A stretch of DNA of 64,000 bases from Arthrobacter sp. D5-1 (GCF_017357425.1 NZ_CP014571.1:4588001-4652000); one strand, 5' to 3'; positions 53,572-62,453 are shown, counted from the first letter of the stretch. Program-made: numbers and translations. The notes: generated from the letters alone by a model not told the origin.

Positions 53572-54780
53572 GTGATAGCAGTTTCGCTGCAAGAGGGAAC
53601 GATTGTTCTGGACCCCTTTTCCGTCAGGATGGTCCTCGGCTTGGTCATTCTGACCCTGATCGTCATTTCCTGTGTCTCGTCCCAGCGGAGACGCTCGCCC
53701 TACGCCGAGTGGTGGCGCGTAGCCCTATGCCTCTTTTTGGTGGGCAATGCCGCTTTCCTGCTGAACGGCACTGACTTCCAGCTGTGGGCCAACCCCGTGG
53801 GCAAGGTCCTGGTTGTTGCCGGAAGCTTCTGCATCTGGGCGGGAGCGCGCACACTGCGCGACCACCGAGTGCATCCCTGGTTCCTGGCGGCTGCGTCCAT
53901 TCCCAGCGGTATCGCATCTGCACTGGATGACCCGGGGAACAGCGTATGGTCCGGCGGTTTGGTGTACCTGGGCCTGACAACGTTGGGTATCACGTTGGCG
54001 GGGCTGGAACTGTGGTTCGCCAAACCAGTCCGGTCCAGGATTACCAAGTTTCTGTCGATCATTGCCGGGCTGACAGCCTTGTATTACCTGTTCCGGACCG
54101 TCAGCTTTGTCCTGGACGGGCCCACGAGCCAGGTCTTCCGAACATTCTTTGGGTATGCGCCGGCCGCTCTGATGCATTTGATCCTGCTGGTGGCAGTGTC
54201 CTCCACCATGAACACACTCAGCAACAAGCAGTTGATCAAACGCCTCCGGGAACGTGCCGATCGTGACCACCTGACGAACCTGCTTAACAGGGGGGCTTTC
54301 CTGGAGCTGGCCGCCCGGTCTCTTGCGGAGTCGTCCCCACGAGGTGCAGCGCTGGTCCTTGCGGACTTGGACAACTTCAAAGCCGTCAACGATGAGCATG
54401 GTCACGCAGCCGGCGACTCCGCGCTCCGGGCTTTTGCTGCGGCCTGCACTTCGTCGGTCAGGTCGTCAGACCTCGTGGCGCGGTATGGCGGTGAAGAATT
54501 CGTCCTGCTGCTGCCGGGAGCGACACAACAGCGGGCTGAAGCCATCGCATCCGACATCAGTGTTCGGCTGGCGGCCATGAAGGGTCCGGATGGCACGCCA
54601 TTCCCGACAGTGAGCTACGGCGTGACGTCCACCGGCGCGGACGTCCAGGACCTGGCCTTCCTGATCAATGTGGCAGATGCCGCCCTCTACAGTGCCAAGG
54701 CCCAGGGCCGGAACAGGGTTGTAGGTGCGGACCCCGCGGACGCGGAAGCCGCGGCTGAAGCCAGCCACCCGCCGTCGTAA
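53572..54780 (+). CDS. membrane-bound diguanylate cyclase (GGDEF)
   Basis: 402 residues. Six or more hydrophobic helices fill residues about 18-225, without a recognisable sensory domain. A GGDEF domain follows: DHLTNLLNRGAFLELAARSL, VLADLDNFKAVNDEHGHAAGD and the active-site RYGGEEFVLLLPG. An RSSD motif lies five residues before GGEEF, which is the inhibitory RxxD site. It makes cyclic-di-GMP from two GTP. The GTG start at 53572 has only a weak ribosome-binding site, so the start is uncertain. No EAL domain or partner phosphodiesterase is visible. Confidence 0.88.
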   Translation: MIAVSLQEGTIVLDPFSVRMVLGLVILTLIVISCVSSQRRRSPYAEWWRVALCLFLVGNAAFLLNGTDFQLWANPVGKVLVVAGSFCIWAGARTLRDHRVHPWFLAAASIPSGIASALDDPGNSVWSGGLVYLGLTTLGITLAGLELWFAKPVRSRITKFLSIIAGLTALYYLFRTVSFVLDGPTSQVFRTFFGYAPAALMHLILLVAVSSTMNTLSNKQLIKRLRERADRDHLTNLLNRGAFLELAARSLAESSPRGAALVLADLDNFKAVNDEHGHAAGDSALRAFAAACTSSVRSSDLVARYGGEEFVLLLPGATQQRAEAIASDISVRLAAMKGPDGTPFPTVSYGVTSTGADVQDLAFLINVADAALYSAKAQGRNRVVGADPADAEAAAEASHPPS

Positions 54781-54999
54781 TTCAGGACTCCGCCTATCTG
54801 GCCATCGGTAAGCGCACCAACGCCAACGGCTCCGCGGCGGCGGTGCCGGGCTTGGAGAAAGCGGCGAGTCAAGGGTAGGCCGTTCACTGCCCGCGGGCGC
54901 TTGGTATCGCGTTGCGTGACGTTATGCCTAGGCTGTGGGAGGCAAGTGGGATTGGTCCCACCCGTGGAGCACGAAGAACAACAGTTACGGAGAGCGACG

Positions 55000-55779
55000 A
55001 TGACTGAAGCAAACATCAATGCACGTGCACAACAGCTGAAAGCCCTGCACGAAGCCCCTGAAATCCTGAGTGTGGTCAATGTGTGGGACGCCATCAGTGC
55101 CCGCACGATTGCAGGACTTCCTGAAACGAAGGCCATCGCCACTGCGGGGCATTCCATTGCGGCAGCCTTCGGATATGCCGACGGAACCATGCCCCTGGAC
55201 GTGGCGCTGGACGGTGTGAAGCGAATTGTCGACGCCGTGGATCACCCGGTCACCGCAGACCTGGACGATGGCTACGACAATCCTGCCGAAACCATCCGCC
55301 GGGCGATTGGAATTGGCGTGGTGGGCGCAAACGTTGAAGACCGCTTGCGGCCCTTCGACGAGGCCGTTGCCCGCGTACAGGCCATCATCTCGGCTGCTGC
55401 CGGGGAAGGCATCCCGTTCCAGCTGAATGCGCGCACCGACGCGATTGCCCGGGGTGGAGACCGGCCGATTGAGGAGAGCATCCAGGACGCCATCGCCCGG
55501 GGACGCGCCTTCCTGGACGCCGGAGCTTCGCTGGTCTTCGTGCCAGGTGCCATGACCCGTGAGGTCATCGAGCCCTTGGTGGAAGGCCTCGGGCACGGGA
55601 AGCTCTCCGTGATCGGCGCGCCGGGAGCGCTGCCGGCCGCAGAGCTTCAGGAACTTGGCGTGGCACGCGTGTCCTACGGTCCGTTCACCCAGCGGGTGGC
55701 CCTGCGTGCGCTTCAGGATCTGGCCTCGGATCTGTACGGCTCCGGTGTCATCCCTGCCGACACTCCGGCGCTGAACTAG
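55000..55779 (+). CDS. isocitrate lyase/PEP mutase family protein
   Basis: 259 residues of the ICL/PEPM superfamily. Markers are NVWDAISARTIAG, a metal-binding DLDDGYDNPAETIRRAI, GVVGANVEDRL and FQLNARTDAIARGG. The ATG at 55000 has GGAG upstream. The family includes carboxyphosphonoenolpyruvate mutase, oxaloacetate decarboxylase and methylisocitrate lyase; the key Cys of isocitrate lyases (KKCGH) is absent, so a lyase or decarboxylase activity on an unknown keto acid is most likely. A terminator follows. Confidence 0.85.
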   Translation: MTEANINARAQQLKALHEAPEILSVVNVWDAISARTIAGLPETKAIATAGHSIAAAFGYADGTMPLDVALDGVKRIVDAVDHPVTADLDDGYDNPAETIRRAIGIGVVGANVEDRLRPFDEAVARVQAIISAAAGEGIPFQLNARTDAIARGGDRPIEESIQDAIARGRAFLDAGASLVFVPGAMTREVIEPLVEGLGHGKLSVIGAPGALPAAELQELGVARVSYGPFTQRVALRALQDLASDLYGSGVIPADTPALN

Positions 55780-55803
55780 CGCCGCCTGCGTGTGCCTGCC
55801 TGT

Positions 55804-55833
55804 ACCTGTCCCGTCCTCGAAGGCGGGACAGGT
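55804..55833. terminator. bidirectional terminator between convergent genes
   Basis: ACCTGTCCCG and CGGGACAGGT form a perfect 10-bp stem around a 10-base loop. It lies between the PEP-mutase-family gene (ends 55779) and the LysR gene (ends 55833 on the other strand). Confidence 0.7.
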
Positions 55834-56756
55834 CAGGAGGCCGATCGGGTGTCGAACGCCGCCGCGGATTCCCTCAGCAGCCGGGCCACCGTGTCCACAG
55901 GAAGACTCGCTGCCCGTCGCCGATCGAAGCGTCGCAGGGCGATATGGCGGGTGCCCAGCCCAGGAACGTCCAGGATGTCTACATGGTCGTGGACAACGCC
56001 GGTCAGCGCCAGGGTGGGCACAATGGCCACCCCCTCGCCGGCAGCGACGAGCGCCAGCGCGGTGAGGGTGTCGTGGTACTGATGGACAGTCTCAATCCGT
56101 GCTCCCGTCGAGTGGCGGAGGCGTCCGAGCACTGCAGTATTGGCTGCTGACGGCTCCACCCCCAGCCATGGCAAGTGCAAGCGGCTTAGGTCGATGTTGT
56201 CCGTGCCAAGCAGGCTTCCTGCGGGCACCACGAGCTTCCACGGCTCATCCAGCAGGGGCTCCTGGACCATTCCGGCCGCCATCGGATGCTGCTCTGCCGC
56301 CGTCGAATCCTGTTCGATGACCACAGCATCCAACTGTCGCTGGCGGAGCAGCCGCATCACCGCCGGGAAGCTGTCCTCAACGATCTGTATCTGCAGCTGA
56401 GGGTATTGGCTGCGCCACTCGGGAAGTCGCGGGATCACCACTGTGCGCATGAAACTGGTGAATCCGCCCACCCGCACGACTCCTGCGATGTTGACCTCGC
56501 TTTGCATCCGGGCGCGGGCGACGTTGAGTGCCCGTTCTATCTCTTCCCCTGCCTCTGCCATGGCCAAGCCGGCGGGTGTGAGCATTGATCCTTTGGGGGT
56601 GCGCAGGAGTAGCGCCTGACCTGCCTCAGTCTCGAGTTTGCTGAGCTGCTGCGACACCGCAGACGGCGTAATCCGCAGTTCGTCAGCCGCCGCCAGAACG
56701 CCTCCAGTGCGGGCGACAGCAAGGAGAACCAGCAGCCGGCGTGGGTCCACATCCAT
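55833..56756 (-). CDS. LysR family transcriptional regulator
   Basis: 307 residues. The helix-turn-helix at residues about 5-60 has the usual LysR form (LLVLLAVARTGGVLAAADEL, SAVSQQLSKLE, GQALLLRTPKGSML). The effector domain has a conserved VRVGGF start. The ATG at 56754-56756 has AGGAG eight bases upstream. It is divergent from the 124-residue membrane protein at 56938 and may regulate it. Confidence 0.88.
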   Translation of the reverse strand: MDVDPRRLLVLLAVARTGGVLAAADELRITPSAVSQQLSKLETEAGQALLLRTPKGSMLTPAGLAMAEAGEEIERALNVARARMQSEVNIAGVVRVGGFTSFMRTVVIPRLPEWRSQYPQLQIQIVEDSFPAVMRLLRQRQLDAVVIEQDSTAAEQHPMAAGMVQEPLLDEPWKLVVPAGSLLGTDNIDLSRLHLPWLGVEPSAANTAVLGRLRHSTGARIETVHQYHDTLTALALVAAGEGVAIVPTLALTGVVHDHVDILDVPGLGTRHIALRRFDRRRAASLPVDTVARLLRESAAAFDTRSAS

Positions 56757-56937
56757 GTTAAGCACTCCTAAACACGGTCTTCAGAATATTGCAATTGATC
56801 TAAAGGTCATCGTCACTCAATATTGACTCAAAAGCACGATTCAGCAACGCAACACGTCTAGCGAATCAAGCCTCCACTCCGGACCACACGCCGCCCGCCG
56901 GCGTCACCGGGGTGCCCAAAATCTTGAAAGGACTCCC

Positions 56938-57312
56938 ATGGAACTGCTGTTCGAAATCACCGGCTGGGCCGGCGCAGTGGCAATGCTCGGCGGCTACATG
57001 GCAGTGTCCATGGGCTGGTTGCAGGCGGGCACCACCTTCCAGACCGTGAACCTCTTTGGTTCGTGCGCCTTCATCGTCAACGGCACCCTCCATGGGGCCT
57101 GGCCCTCCGTGGTGACCAACGTGGCGTGGTTCCTGATCTCCGCTGTGGCGCTTCTCCGGATGCGGGCCAAGGAGGGCCCCGCGCAGCGACCTGTGCAGCC
57201 CATGCAGGCTGAGCACGTGACGCCCCATGCTCACGAGATCCACTCTCTTGCCCCCGACACTGCAGCCCAGGTCATCGTCGCTGCCGCCCGCCCAGTCGCC
57301 ACCTGCGCCTAG
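56938..57312 (+). CDS. small membrane protein (CBU_0592-like)
   Basis: 124 residues. Three predicted helices (about 5-24, 35-52, 56-75) include ITGWAGAVAMLGGYMAVS and FQTVNLFGSCAFIVNGTLHG, resembling the CBU_0592 family. A Pro/Ala/His-rich C-terminal tail follows. It is divergent from the LysR gene. Function unknown. Confidence 0.65.
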   Translation: MELLFEITGWAGAVAMLGGYMAVSMGWLQAGTTFQTVNLFGSCAFIVNGTLHGAWPSVVTNVAWFLISAVALLRMRAKEGPAQRPVQPMQAEHVTPHAHEIHSLAPDTAAQVIVAAARPVATCA

Positions 57313-57463
57313 CCCGACCGCACGCCGCGTCTGGGCCCGCCGCCACGAGCAGTCCTTCCGCTGTGAACGGTCCGGGCATCACAAAAGGTAACGTCCCGCC
57401 GTCGTCAGCGGGACCGGAGCCTATTCTGGGCAAGTAGCCGCCGCCCTACCGTGAAGGAAGCCC

Positions 57464-58495
57464 ATGCCCACCCCCGAACATCCCCTGCGCAAGCTTGGTT
57501 TCCTCACTATTGGCCTGTTCGATCCCACGGATCCCGCTGCCGGGCACCAGTCCACGTTGGAGATCATCGAGCTCGGGGAGAGGCTTGGCTTCGACAGTGC
57601 GTGGCTCCGGCACCGCCACCTGCAGTTCGGGATCTCCTCGCCGGTAGCGGTCATGGCTGCGGCAAGCCAGCGCACCTCCAGGATTGAGCTGGGCACCGCG
57701 GTGACTCCGTTGGGCTGGGAAAACCCTTTGCGCCTTGCGGAAGACCTGGCCACCGTGGACCTCCTCTCCGGCGGTCGGATCAATCCGGGGCTGAGCGTCG
57801 GCGAACCCATGAATTACGACACCGTAAAACATGAGCTCTACCCGGACACTGCCGGCGTGGAGGACTTCAGCTACGCCCGCGTGAACCGGCTTGCCCGCCT
57901 GATCGCCGGGGAGAAAGTGCGGGACTTCTCCGGTAAGCAGGGCGTGGTGGAAGAATTCTCCAACCGCGTGGAACCACACTCCGCCGGGCTGCGTTCGCGG
58001 CTTTGGTATGGGGCGGCGAGTATGAAATCGGCGGTGTGGGCAGGGGAAAACGGCTTCAATCTTCTCTCCAGCAGTGTGATCTTCCCGGACAAGGACCAAG
58101 AACCGGACTTCGCCGGGGTCCAGCAGTCACAGATCCGCGCCTACCGTGAAGCCGCAGCCCAGTCGGGGAACACCGCCCGGGCCTCGCAAGGCCTGGTAGT
58201 GATTCCCACAGACTCGGCCTCAGCTGCCCAGCGGAAGAAGTACCAACGCTACGTCGACGAACGTACGCCACGCACCCGCGCGCCCCAAGGGCCGAAGGGC
58301 ATGATGTTCGCACAGGACATCATCGGCACCAGCGATGACATCGCCGAGCAGCTCTACGCCCACCGAGGATTCCAGGAAGTGGACGAAGTGGCCTTCGCGC
58401 TGCCCTTCAGCTTTGACCATGAGGACTACGTACAGATCCTCACCGACATTGCAGTCAAACTGGGGCCGGCATTGGGCTGGAAGCCCGCCGGCTAA
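57464..58495 (+). CDS. LLM class flavin-dependent oxidoreductase
   Basis: 343 residues of the luciferase-like monooxygenase fold. The N-terminal strand LGFLTIGLFDP, ERLGFDSAWLRHRHLQFG, TSRIELGTAVTPLGWENPLRLAED and SGGRINPGLSVGEP are the family blocks. Flavin use could be FMN or F420. The substrate is unknown; actinobacterial members often oxidise alkanes, sulfonates or antibiotics. No flavin reductase is adjacent. Confidence 0.87.
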   Translation: MPTPEHPLRKLGFLTIGLFDPTDPAAGHQSTLEIIELGERLGFDSAWLRHRHLQFGISSPVAVMAAASQRTSRIELGTAVTPLGWENPLRLAEDLATVDLLSGGRINPGLSVGEPMNYDTVKHELYPDTAGVEDFSYARVNRLARLIAGEKVRDFSGKQGVVEEFSNRVEPHSAGLRSRLWYGAASMKSAVWAGENGFNLLSSSVIFPDKDQEPDFAGVQQSQIRAYREAAAQSGNTARASQGLVVIPTDSASAAQRKKYQRYVDERTPRTRAPQGPKGMMFAQDIIGTSDDIAEQLYAHRGFQEVDEVAFALPFSFDHEDYVQILTDIAVKLGPALGWKPAG

Positions 58496-58501
58496 GCCGC
58501 C

Positions 58502-58540
58502 GTCAGGCCGGCCAGCCCGTCAGGCCAGCCAGCCCGTCAG
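58502..58540. repeat. tandem 17-bp repeat
   Basis: GTCAGGCCGGCCAGCCC (58502-58518) is followed by a copy with one change (58519-58535) and a partial GTCAG. It spans the gap between two convergent genes and touches the stop of the next one. Confidence 0.6.
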
Positions 58541-58737
58541 TCCACGAACTCGGATTGTGTCTCGATGAAGTCCCAATCCGCATCTGTCAGCACGCCGCTG
58601 ACCTTGTCCGGATGGGGCCCGCCGGCCTCAGCAATATGCTGCAGCACGGGCAGCGGAAGTTCGTCGGCGCGCAGGTTCTCACGCAGCCATTCCTTGCTGT
58701 CGAGGTGCAGATCGAGCCACCACATGAAAATTTCCAT
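58537..58737 (-). CDS. small hypothetical protein
   Basis: 66 residues, Trp/Leu/Asp-rich (MEIFMWWLDLHLDSKEWLRE), no signal peptide or membrane segment. Codon use is normal for the genome. It lies upstream of, and divergent from, the CHAT protein gene, so it may share its promoter region. I do not recognise it. Confidence 0.55.
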   Translation of the reverse strand: MEIFMWWLDLHLDSKEWLRENLRADELPLPVLQHIAEAGGPHPDKVSGVLTDADWDFIETQSEFVD

Positions 58738-58930
58738 CGCGGACCGCCTTCCGTCAGATGAGCCATGGGTTCTGATGCGCCGTGGGCCCGGATTAACCGT
58801 AGGCCGGGTCAGGAGCGTCTACAAGGGCCCGGCTCTTGTGGCGGGCCGGGCTTAGGGCCAATCTATTCCTAAGGGTGCTCCCGGCCCACTCGATAGTCGG
58901 CCGGACCGCCCGTCACACAAGGGATCCGCG

Positions 58931-61210
58931 ATGGACTGTGACATCGAGCTGGAGATTGATGCCGGCTCTGCACGCGGCGAATATACGGTGCGCGTGGTCC
59001 GTGCACCGGCGGGAGGCCATGCCTCGGGCATGTTCACCCTGGACGTGGAGGGCATCCTTGGACGGCTCCCCCAGCTTGAAGCCACCGTTCTGGCGTCCGC
59101 CGTGGCCGCCCGCAGGACCATGCCCGTGGCTGAAATGGCCGTCCGTGAAGTGGGCCAGCAATTGTTCCAGGCCTTGTTCACCCGCGAGGTTTACGGCACC
59201 TACCGGGCGAGCCTCGGCGCGGCGCAGCATGCAGGCCAGCAGCTCAGGGTGGTCCTGAGGCTGTCCGCCCCTGAACTGGCAACCATGCCGTGGGAGACCC
59301 TGTTTGATCCCGAAACCGAAACCTACCTCTGCCAGACTGAGCCCCTCCTCCGCCATGTCCCCGCGCCTGACTACAACCTGAATCCCCTGGATGTGGCTCC
59401 TCCCCTGCGCATTCTGGGGATCGTCGCCTCGCCGCGGGACCTGCCCAGCTTGGACGTCACCGCCGAGAAGGACCATCTGAGCCGGGCCCTGGCCGGGCCG
59501 GTGTCCGAAGGCCGGGTGGAGCTGGTCTGGGCGAAAAGCGGAACCTGGGATGACGTGCAATCCATGCTGCTGGCCGGGCCTTGGCATGTGGTCCACTTTG
59601 TAGGCCACGGCGATTACGACTCCCGCACCGACGAAGGCAGGATCGCGCTGGTGGGACCTGACGGAAGGGCAGCCATGGTCCGCGCCGTCCGCCTCATGGC
59701 CCTGCTCAGCGTCGCTGCTCCCCGCCCACGGCTGGTGGTGCTGAACTCGTGTTCCTCCGGGGAAATGGGGCAGTCGGACCTCTTCTCCGGCACCGCGTCC
59801 GCTCTGGTCCGGAGTGGGATCGGCGCCGTGGCCGCCATGCAGTTCGCCATCAGCGATTCTGCCGCCATCGCTTTCGCCCACGGCTTCTACGCAGCAATCG
59901 CCAACGGTCGCACCGTGGACGAGGCAGCGCGGGTGGGCAGAATCTCTGTCATGGCCAGCCCGGACGGAACGCTCGAATGGGTCACCCCGGCCCTCTACGT
60001 CCGCGGCGGCACCACCCAGCTGTTCACACTCACAGGAACACCGCGCGCGCCGGCTTCGATTGAAAGTTCGACGGCGGCAAGGGCCTCGGGTGGTCAGGCT
60101 TCGGAACCAGCCCACGCATCTGCGCCGGCCTCACCGCCCGGAACCGGTCAGGGCCAATCCACGCCGGCCGAGGCGGCGCCGGTGCCGGCCACAGAACCGC
60201 AGGCCAACGCCGGGCAGGCCATGAAACGGGCGCAGTTGCGGGCCCTGTATGTCCAGGCGTCCGCTGAGTTGCGGGCCCGGCGCTTGGAACAGGCAGTGGA
60301 ACTGTTCGAAGACCTCCTCACGCTGGAGCCTGGATACCGGGACGCGACGGCGCTCAGAGACAACGCCCGGCACCGGCTGGAGCTGGACCGCACCTACCGT
60401 GAAGCGCTCAAAGCAGAGGAAGCCGAAGACTGGCTGGCCGCGGCTGATGGCTTCGCCGCGGTGCAGGAGGACCCCGGGTTCCCTGACGCCGCCGCCCGAC
60501 GCCAGGACTGCGAGCGCCGGCAACGGATATCGGACCTGCAAGGAGAGCTTCGATACCATTCCTCCCTGGGATCCTGGGAAGCAGTGCTGGACGTGTCGGC
60601 AGAGTTGGCCACCGTGGACCCCAATGCCGCAGATCCCGATCGGCTCGCAACCGCGGCCCGGGCAGAGATCGAAAAGGCCAAGCCGAAAGAGCCACCTCCC
60701 GCTGAAGCGGCTAAGGTGCCTCCGACGCCTGGCGATCAGAGGCCCCACGGTTCGTACACGGCGGCGGATCTACCGGAGCGGCCAGCACGGACGAAAGACC
60801 CGACCCGCGCCAACCCCGGCCCATACACCGCCCCCGGCCCCGGCTCCCAACCGCGTTCAGTACTGAACCCAGCCCCTTCCGTCACCAAAGCCGAGGCACC
60901 CGCTGGGGTCCCGCCGTCGACCGCTGGCCTCCGGGGGTCAGCACCCGGCGTCCCAGCACCCGTCTCCGTTGGCGGGTTTGCTCCACCCCTGCGGACGCCC
61001 CTGCTGTGGGGCGGCGTCGCACTGATCGTGGCGGGCGGACTCGGGGCGTGCTTCGCGGTCTACTTCCTGTGGTTGGACGACAACTATTGGTACGAGAGCG
61101 GCGGCGACGGCTCCTTCGCATCGTTTACGGCCTTGTGGCACCTCTTGGGTACCTGCTGTTGGCGGGCGCGGGCCTACCTGCCCGCACCACCATGGCCCGG
61201 GTGGTCATGA
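58931..61210 (+). CDS. CHAT-domain protease with helical repeats and membrane tail
   Basis: 759 residues as read. Residues about 150-365 form a CHAT (caspase-like) domain: the catalytic His226 in HFVGHGDYD and Cys274 in LNSCSSGEMG. A Ser/Pro/Ala-rich linker (365-425), a TPR-like helical region (about 425-590) and a Pro-rich region follow, then a membrane helix LLWGGVALIVAGGLGACFAVYF near 692-714. The last 26 residues (LWHLLGTCCWRARAYLPAPP..) look out of frame; the adjacent frame continues with membrane segments. The ATG at 58931 has AAGGGA upstream. CHAT proteins act as regulated proteases in conflict and cell-death systems. Confidence 0.85.
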   Translation: MDCDIELEIDAGSARGEYTVRVVRAPAGGHASGMFTLDVEGILGRLPQLEATVLASAVAARRTMPVAEMAVREVGQQLFQALFTREVYGTYRASLGAAQHAGQQLRVVLRLSAPELATMPWETLFDPETETYLCQTEPLLRHVPAPDYNLNPLDVAPPLRILGIVASPRDLPSLDVTAEKDHLSRALAGPVSEGRVELVWAKSGTWDDVQSMLLAGPWHVVHFVGHGDYDSRTDEGRIALVGPDGRAAMVRAVRLMALLSVAAPRPRLVVLNSCSSGEMGQSDLFSGTASALVRSGIGAVAAMQFAISDSAAIAFAHGFYAAIANGRTVDEAARVGRISVMASPDGTLEWVTPALYVRGGTTQLFTLTGTPRAPASIESSTAARASGGQASEPAHASAPASPPGTGQGQSTPAEAAPVPATEPQANAGQAMKRAQLRALYVQASAELRARRLEQAVELFEDLLTLEPGYRDATALRDNARHRLELDRTYREALKAEEAEDWLAAADGFAAVQEDPGFPDAAARRQDCERRQRISDLQGELRYHSSLGSWEAVLDVSAELATVDPNAADPDRLATAARAEIEKAKPKEPPPAEAAKVPPTPGDQRPHGSYTAADLPERPARTKDPTRANPGPYTAPGPGSQPRSVLNPAPSVTKAEAPAGVPPSTAGLRGSAPGVPAPVSVGGFAPPLRTPLLWGGVALIVAGGLGACFAVYFLWLDDNYWYESGGDGSFASFTALWHLLGTCCWRARAYLPAPPWPGWS

Positions 61211-61566
61211 CGGGGGTTGTTGTTTCGGGGGCTCTTTTTGGGCTCTCCGGGCTCACCGAAACGGTGGATCCAACTGCGGTGGTCGCCGGTTTTGTGCATG
61301 CGGGCTTCGGTTTGTGGGCGGGGATCCTTGCCCTGCGCTCCCGCACTTCCGAGCCGTACGGGTGGCTGCTGCTGTGGCCCACAGTGACGGTTCCGCTGGT
61401 CTGGGTCCAGGACAAGGGTGTCTTCCTTGAGTCCTGGTACCGGACGCACGCCTACTTTGTGCTGATTCAGCTGCTGGTTGTGTGCGCAGCCGGGATCGGT
61501 TTCGTGGTAGCGGCCCGCCGACTGCGGGCGTCGGAGAAGGGACAGGAACATGAGCAGGTTGGTTGA
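61207..61566 (+). CDS. membrane protein overlapping the CHAT gene (possible frame-shifted C-terminus)
   Basis: About 119 residues from an ATG that overlaps the CHAT stop by 4 bases (ATGA), giving three predicted helices (VVVSGALFGLSG, AGFVHAGFGLWAGILAL, FVLIQLLVVCAAGIGFVVAA) and a basic tail. The same frame is open upstream to about 61120 and encodes another hydrophobic helix (LVAPLGYLLLAGAGLP), with no in-frame start that has a ribosome-binding site. This suggests either a coupled separate gene or a continuation of the CHAT protein by a -1 shift. It overlaps the next gene by 17 bases. Confidence 0.6.
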   Translation: MTGVVVSGALFGLSGLTETVDPTAVVAGFVHAGFGLWAGILALRSRTSEPYGWLLLWPTVTVPLVWVQDKGVFLESWYRTHAYFVLIQLLVVCAAGIGFVVAARRLRASEKGQEHEQVG

Positions 61567-61891
61567 ATTCACCACCGACGACGGCGGAACGGTTGTTGTG
61601 GAGGTCGCGAACGCAGCGGGGAGCCTGGTAACCCGGGGCGGTGATCACGCGGGGGACCATTCGGGGGTGTTCGCGCGGGCGCAGCAGACGTTCGAGCGGG
61701 CCCTGGCGCATGTGCGTCCAGCGGTGCAGGGGGTGATCGATGAGCTCCTGAGCCTGGAGAACCGGCCGGATGAGGTGAGCGTGGAGTTCGGCATTGACCT
61801 TCATGCCGAGGCGGGCGCTTTCATCGCGTCGGCAAGCACGGCGTCCAATTTCAAGGTGCGGCTTACGTGGAACAAGCCGGCGGAAACCTGA
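61550..61891 (+). CDS. Trypco1-like (trypsin-co-occurring domain) protein, CU044_2847 family
   Basis: 113 residues matching the Trypco1 pattern by eye: an N-terminal strand LVEFTTDDGGTVVVEV, a helical middle (AQQTFERALAHVRPAVQGVIDELL) and the C-terminal signature VSVEFGIDLHAEAGAFIAS followed by FKVRLTW. Such domains are found next to trypsin-like, CHAT or caspase-like proteases in predicted bacterial conflict systems, probably as a regulatory or substrate module. It directly follows the CHAT and membrane genes. The start ATG has AGGAAC upstream. Confidence 0.8.
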   Translation: MSRLVEFTTDDGGTVVVEVANAAGSLVTRGGDHAGDHSGVFARAQQTFERALAHVRPAVQGVIDELLSLENRPDEVSVEFGIDLHAEAGAFIASASTASNFKVRLTWNKPAET

Positions 61892-61946
61892 CGCCGGCCC
61901 CTTCAACAGCCTGTTTTTTGGATCGCCCCGGCGCAACAATAAGGGT

Positions 61947-62453
61947 ATGGTTGCGGAAAATTTCAGCGGACCGATTCCCTTGGTGGTGGGGGTTCTCCCG
62001 GACCAGCATGTGGAAGTACTCCAAACTGCCCGGACCTTGGCTGAGCGGCTCGGCGTCCCGCTGGTGTGCGCATATGTGGACGAGGCGAGTTACCTCGTCG
62101 AGTGGGACCCGTCCCGGGAGACACACCGGATGTCGCTCCACCCGGAGAAGGAAGATGCCGACGTCGAGGCCGTGCGCGGCGACCTCGGCAGGGTGATCGG
62201 GGAGGCGATGGACGGCGGCACGGCAGATTGGACCTTGCGCCTGCTGGCAGGTGACCCAGCGCGGGCATTGGGCAGGCTCGCCGCGGACATCAACGCGTCC
62301 ATGATCATTGTGGGAACGCCCGAGCCCGGTTTGGGGCACAGGATTTCCGAGGCACTCAACGGCTCAGTGGCCGCGTGGCTGAGCCATCACCAACGCCGGC
62401 CGGTGCTGATTGTCCCCCAGAAAAAACGGCCGGAAGCTGCCCATAGAAACTAA
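61947..62453 (+). CDS. universal stress protein family
   Basis: 168 residues with a UspA fold: VVGVLPDQHVEVLQTARTLAERLG, a central helical part and the nucleotide-loop region ASMIIVGTPEPGLGHRISEALNGSVAAWL with VLIVPQKK. Whether ATP is bound is unclear, as the G-x-x-G-x9-G spacing is only approximate. It lies 55 bases after the Trypco1 gene and may be co-transcribed. The ribosome-binding site AAGGG is only two bases from the ATG, which is odd; leaderless or reinitiated translation is possible. A terminator follows. Confidence 0.8.
   Translation: MVAENFSGPIPLVVGVLPDQHVEVLQTARTLAERLGVPLVCAYVDEASYLVEWDPSRETHRMSLHPEKEDADVEAVRGDLGRVIGEAMDGGTADWTLRLLAGDPARALGRLAADINASMIIVGTPEPGLGHRISEALNGSVAAWLSHHQRRPVLIVPQKKRPEAAHRN

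Noticed and set aside
58502..58540. CRISPR-like tandem repeat
   Set aside because: Only two and a fraction units of 17 bases without spacers.
61100..61140. Programmed -1 frameshift signal in the CHAT gene
   Set aside because: No X-XXY-YYZ heptamer and no clear stimulatory hairpin at the right distance; mutation or two overlapping genes fits better.
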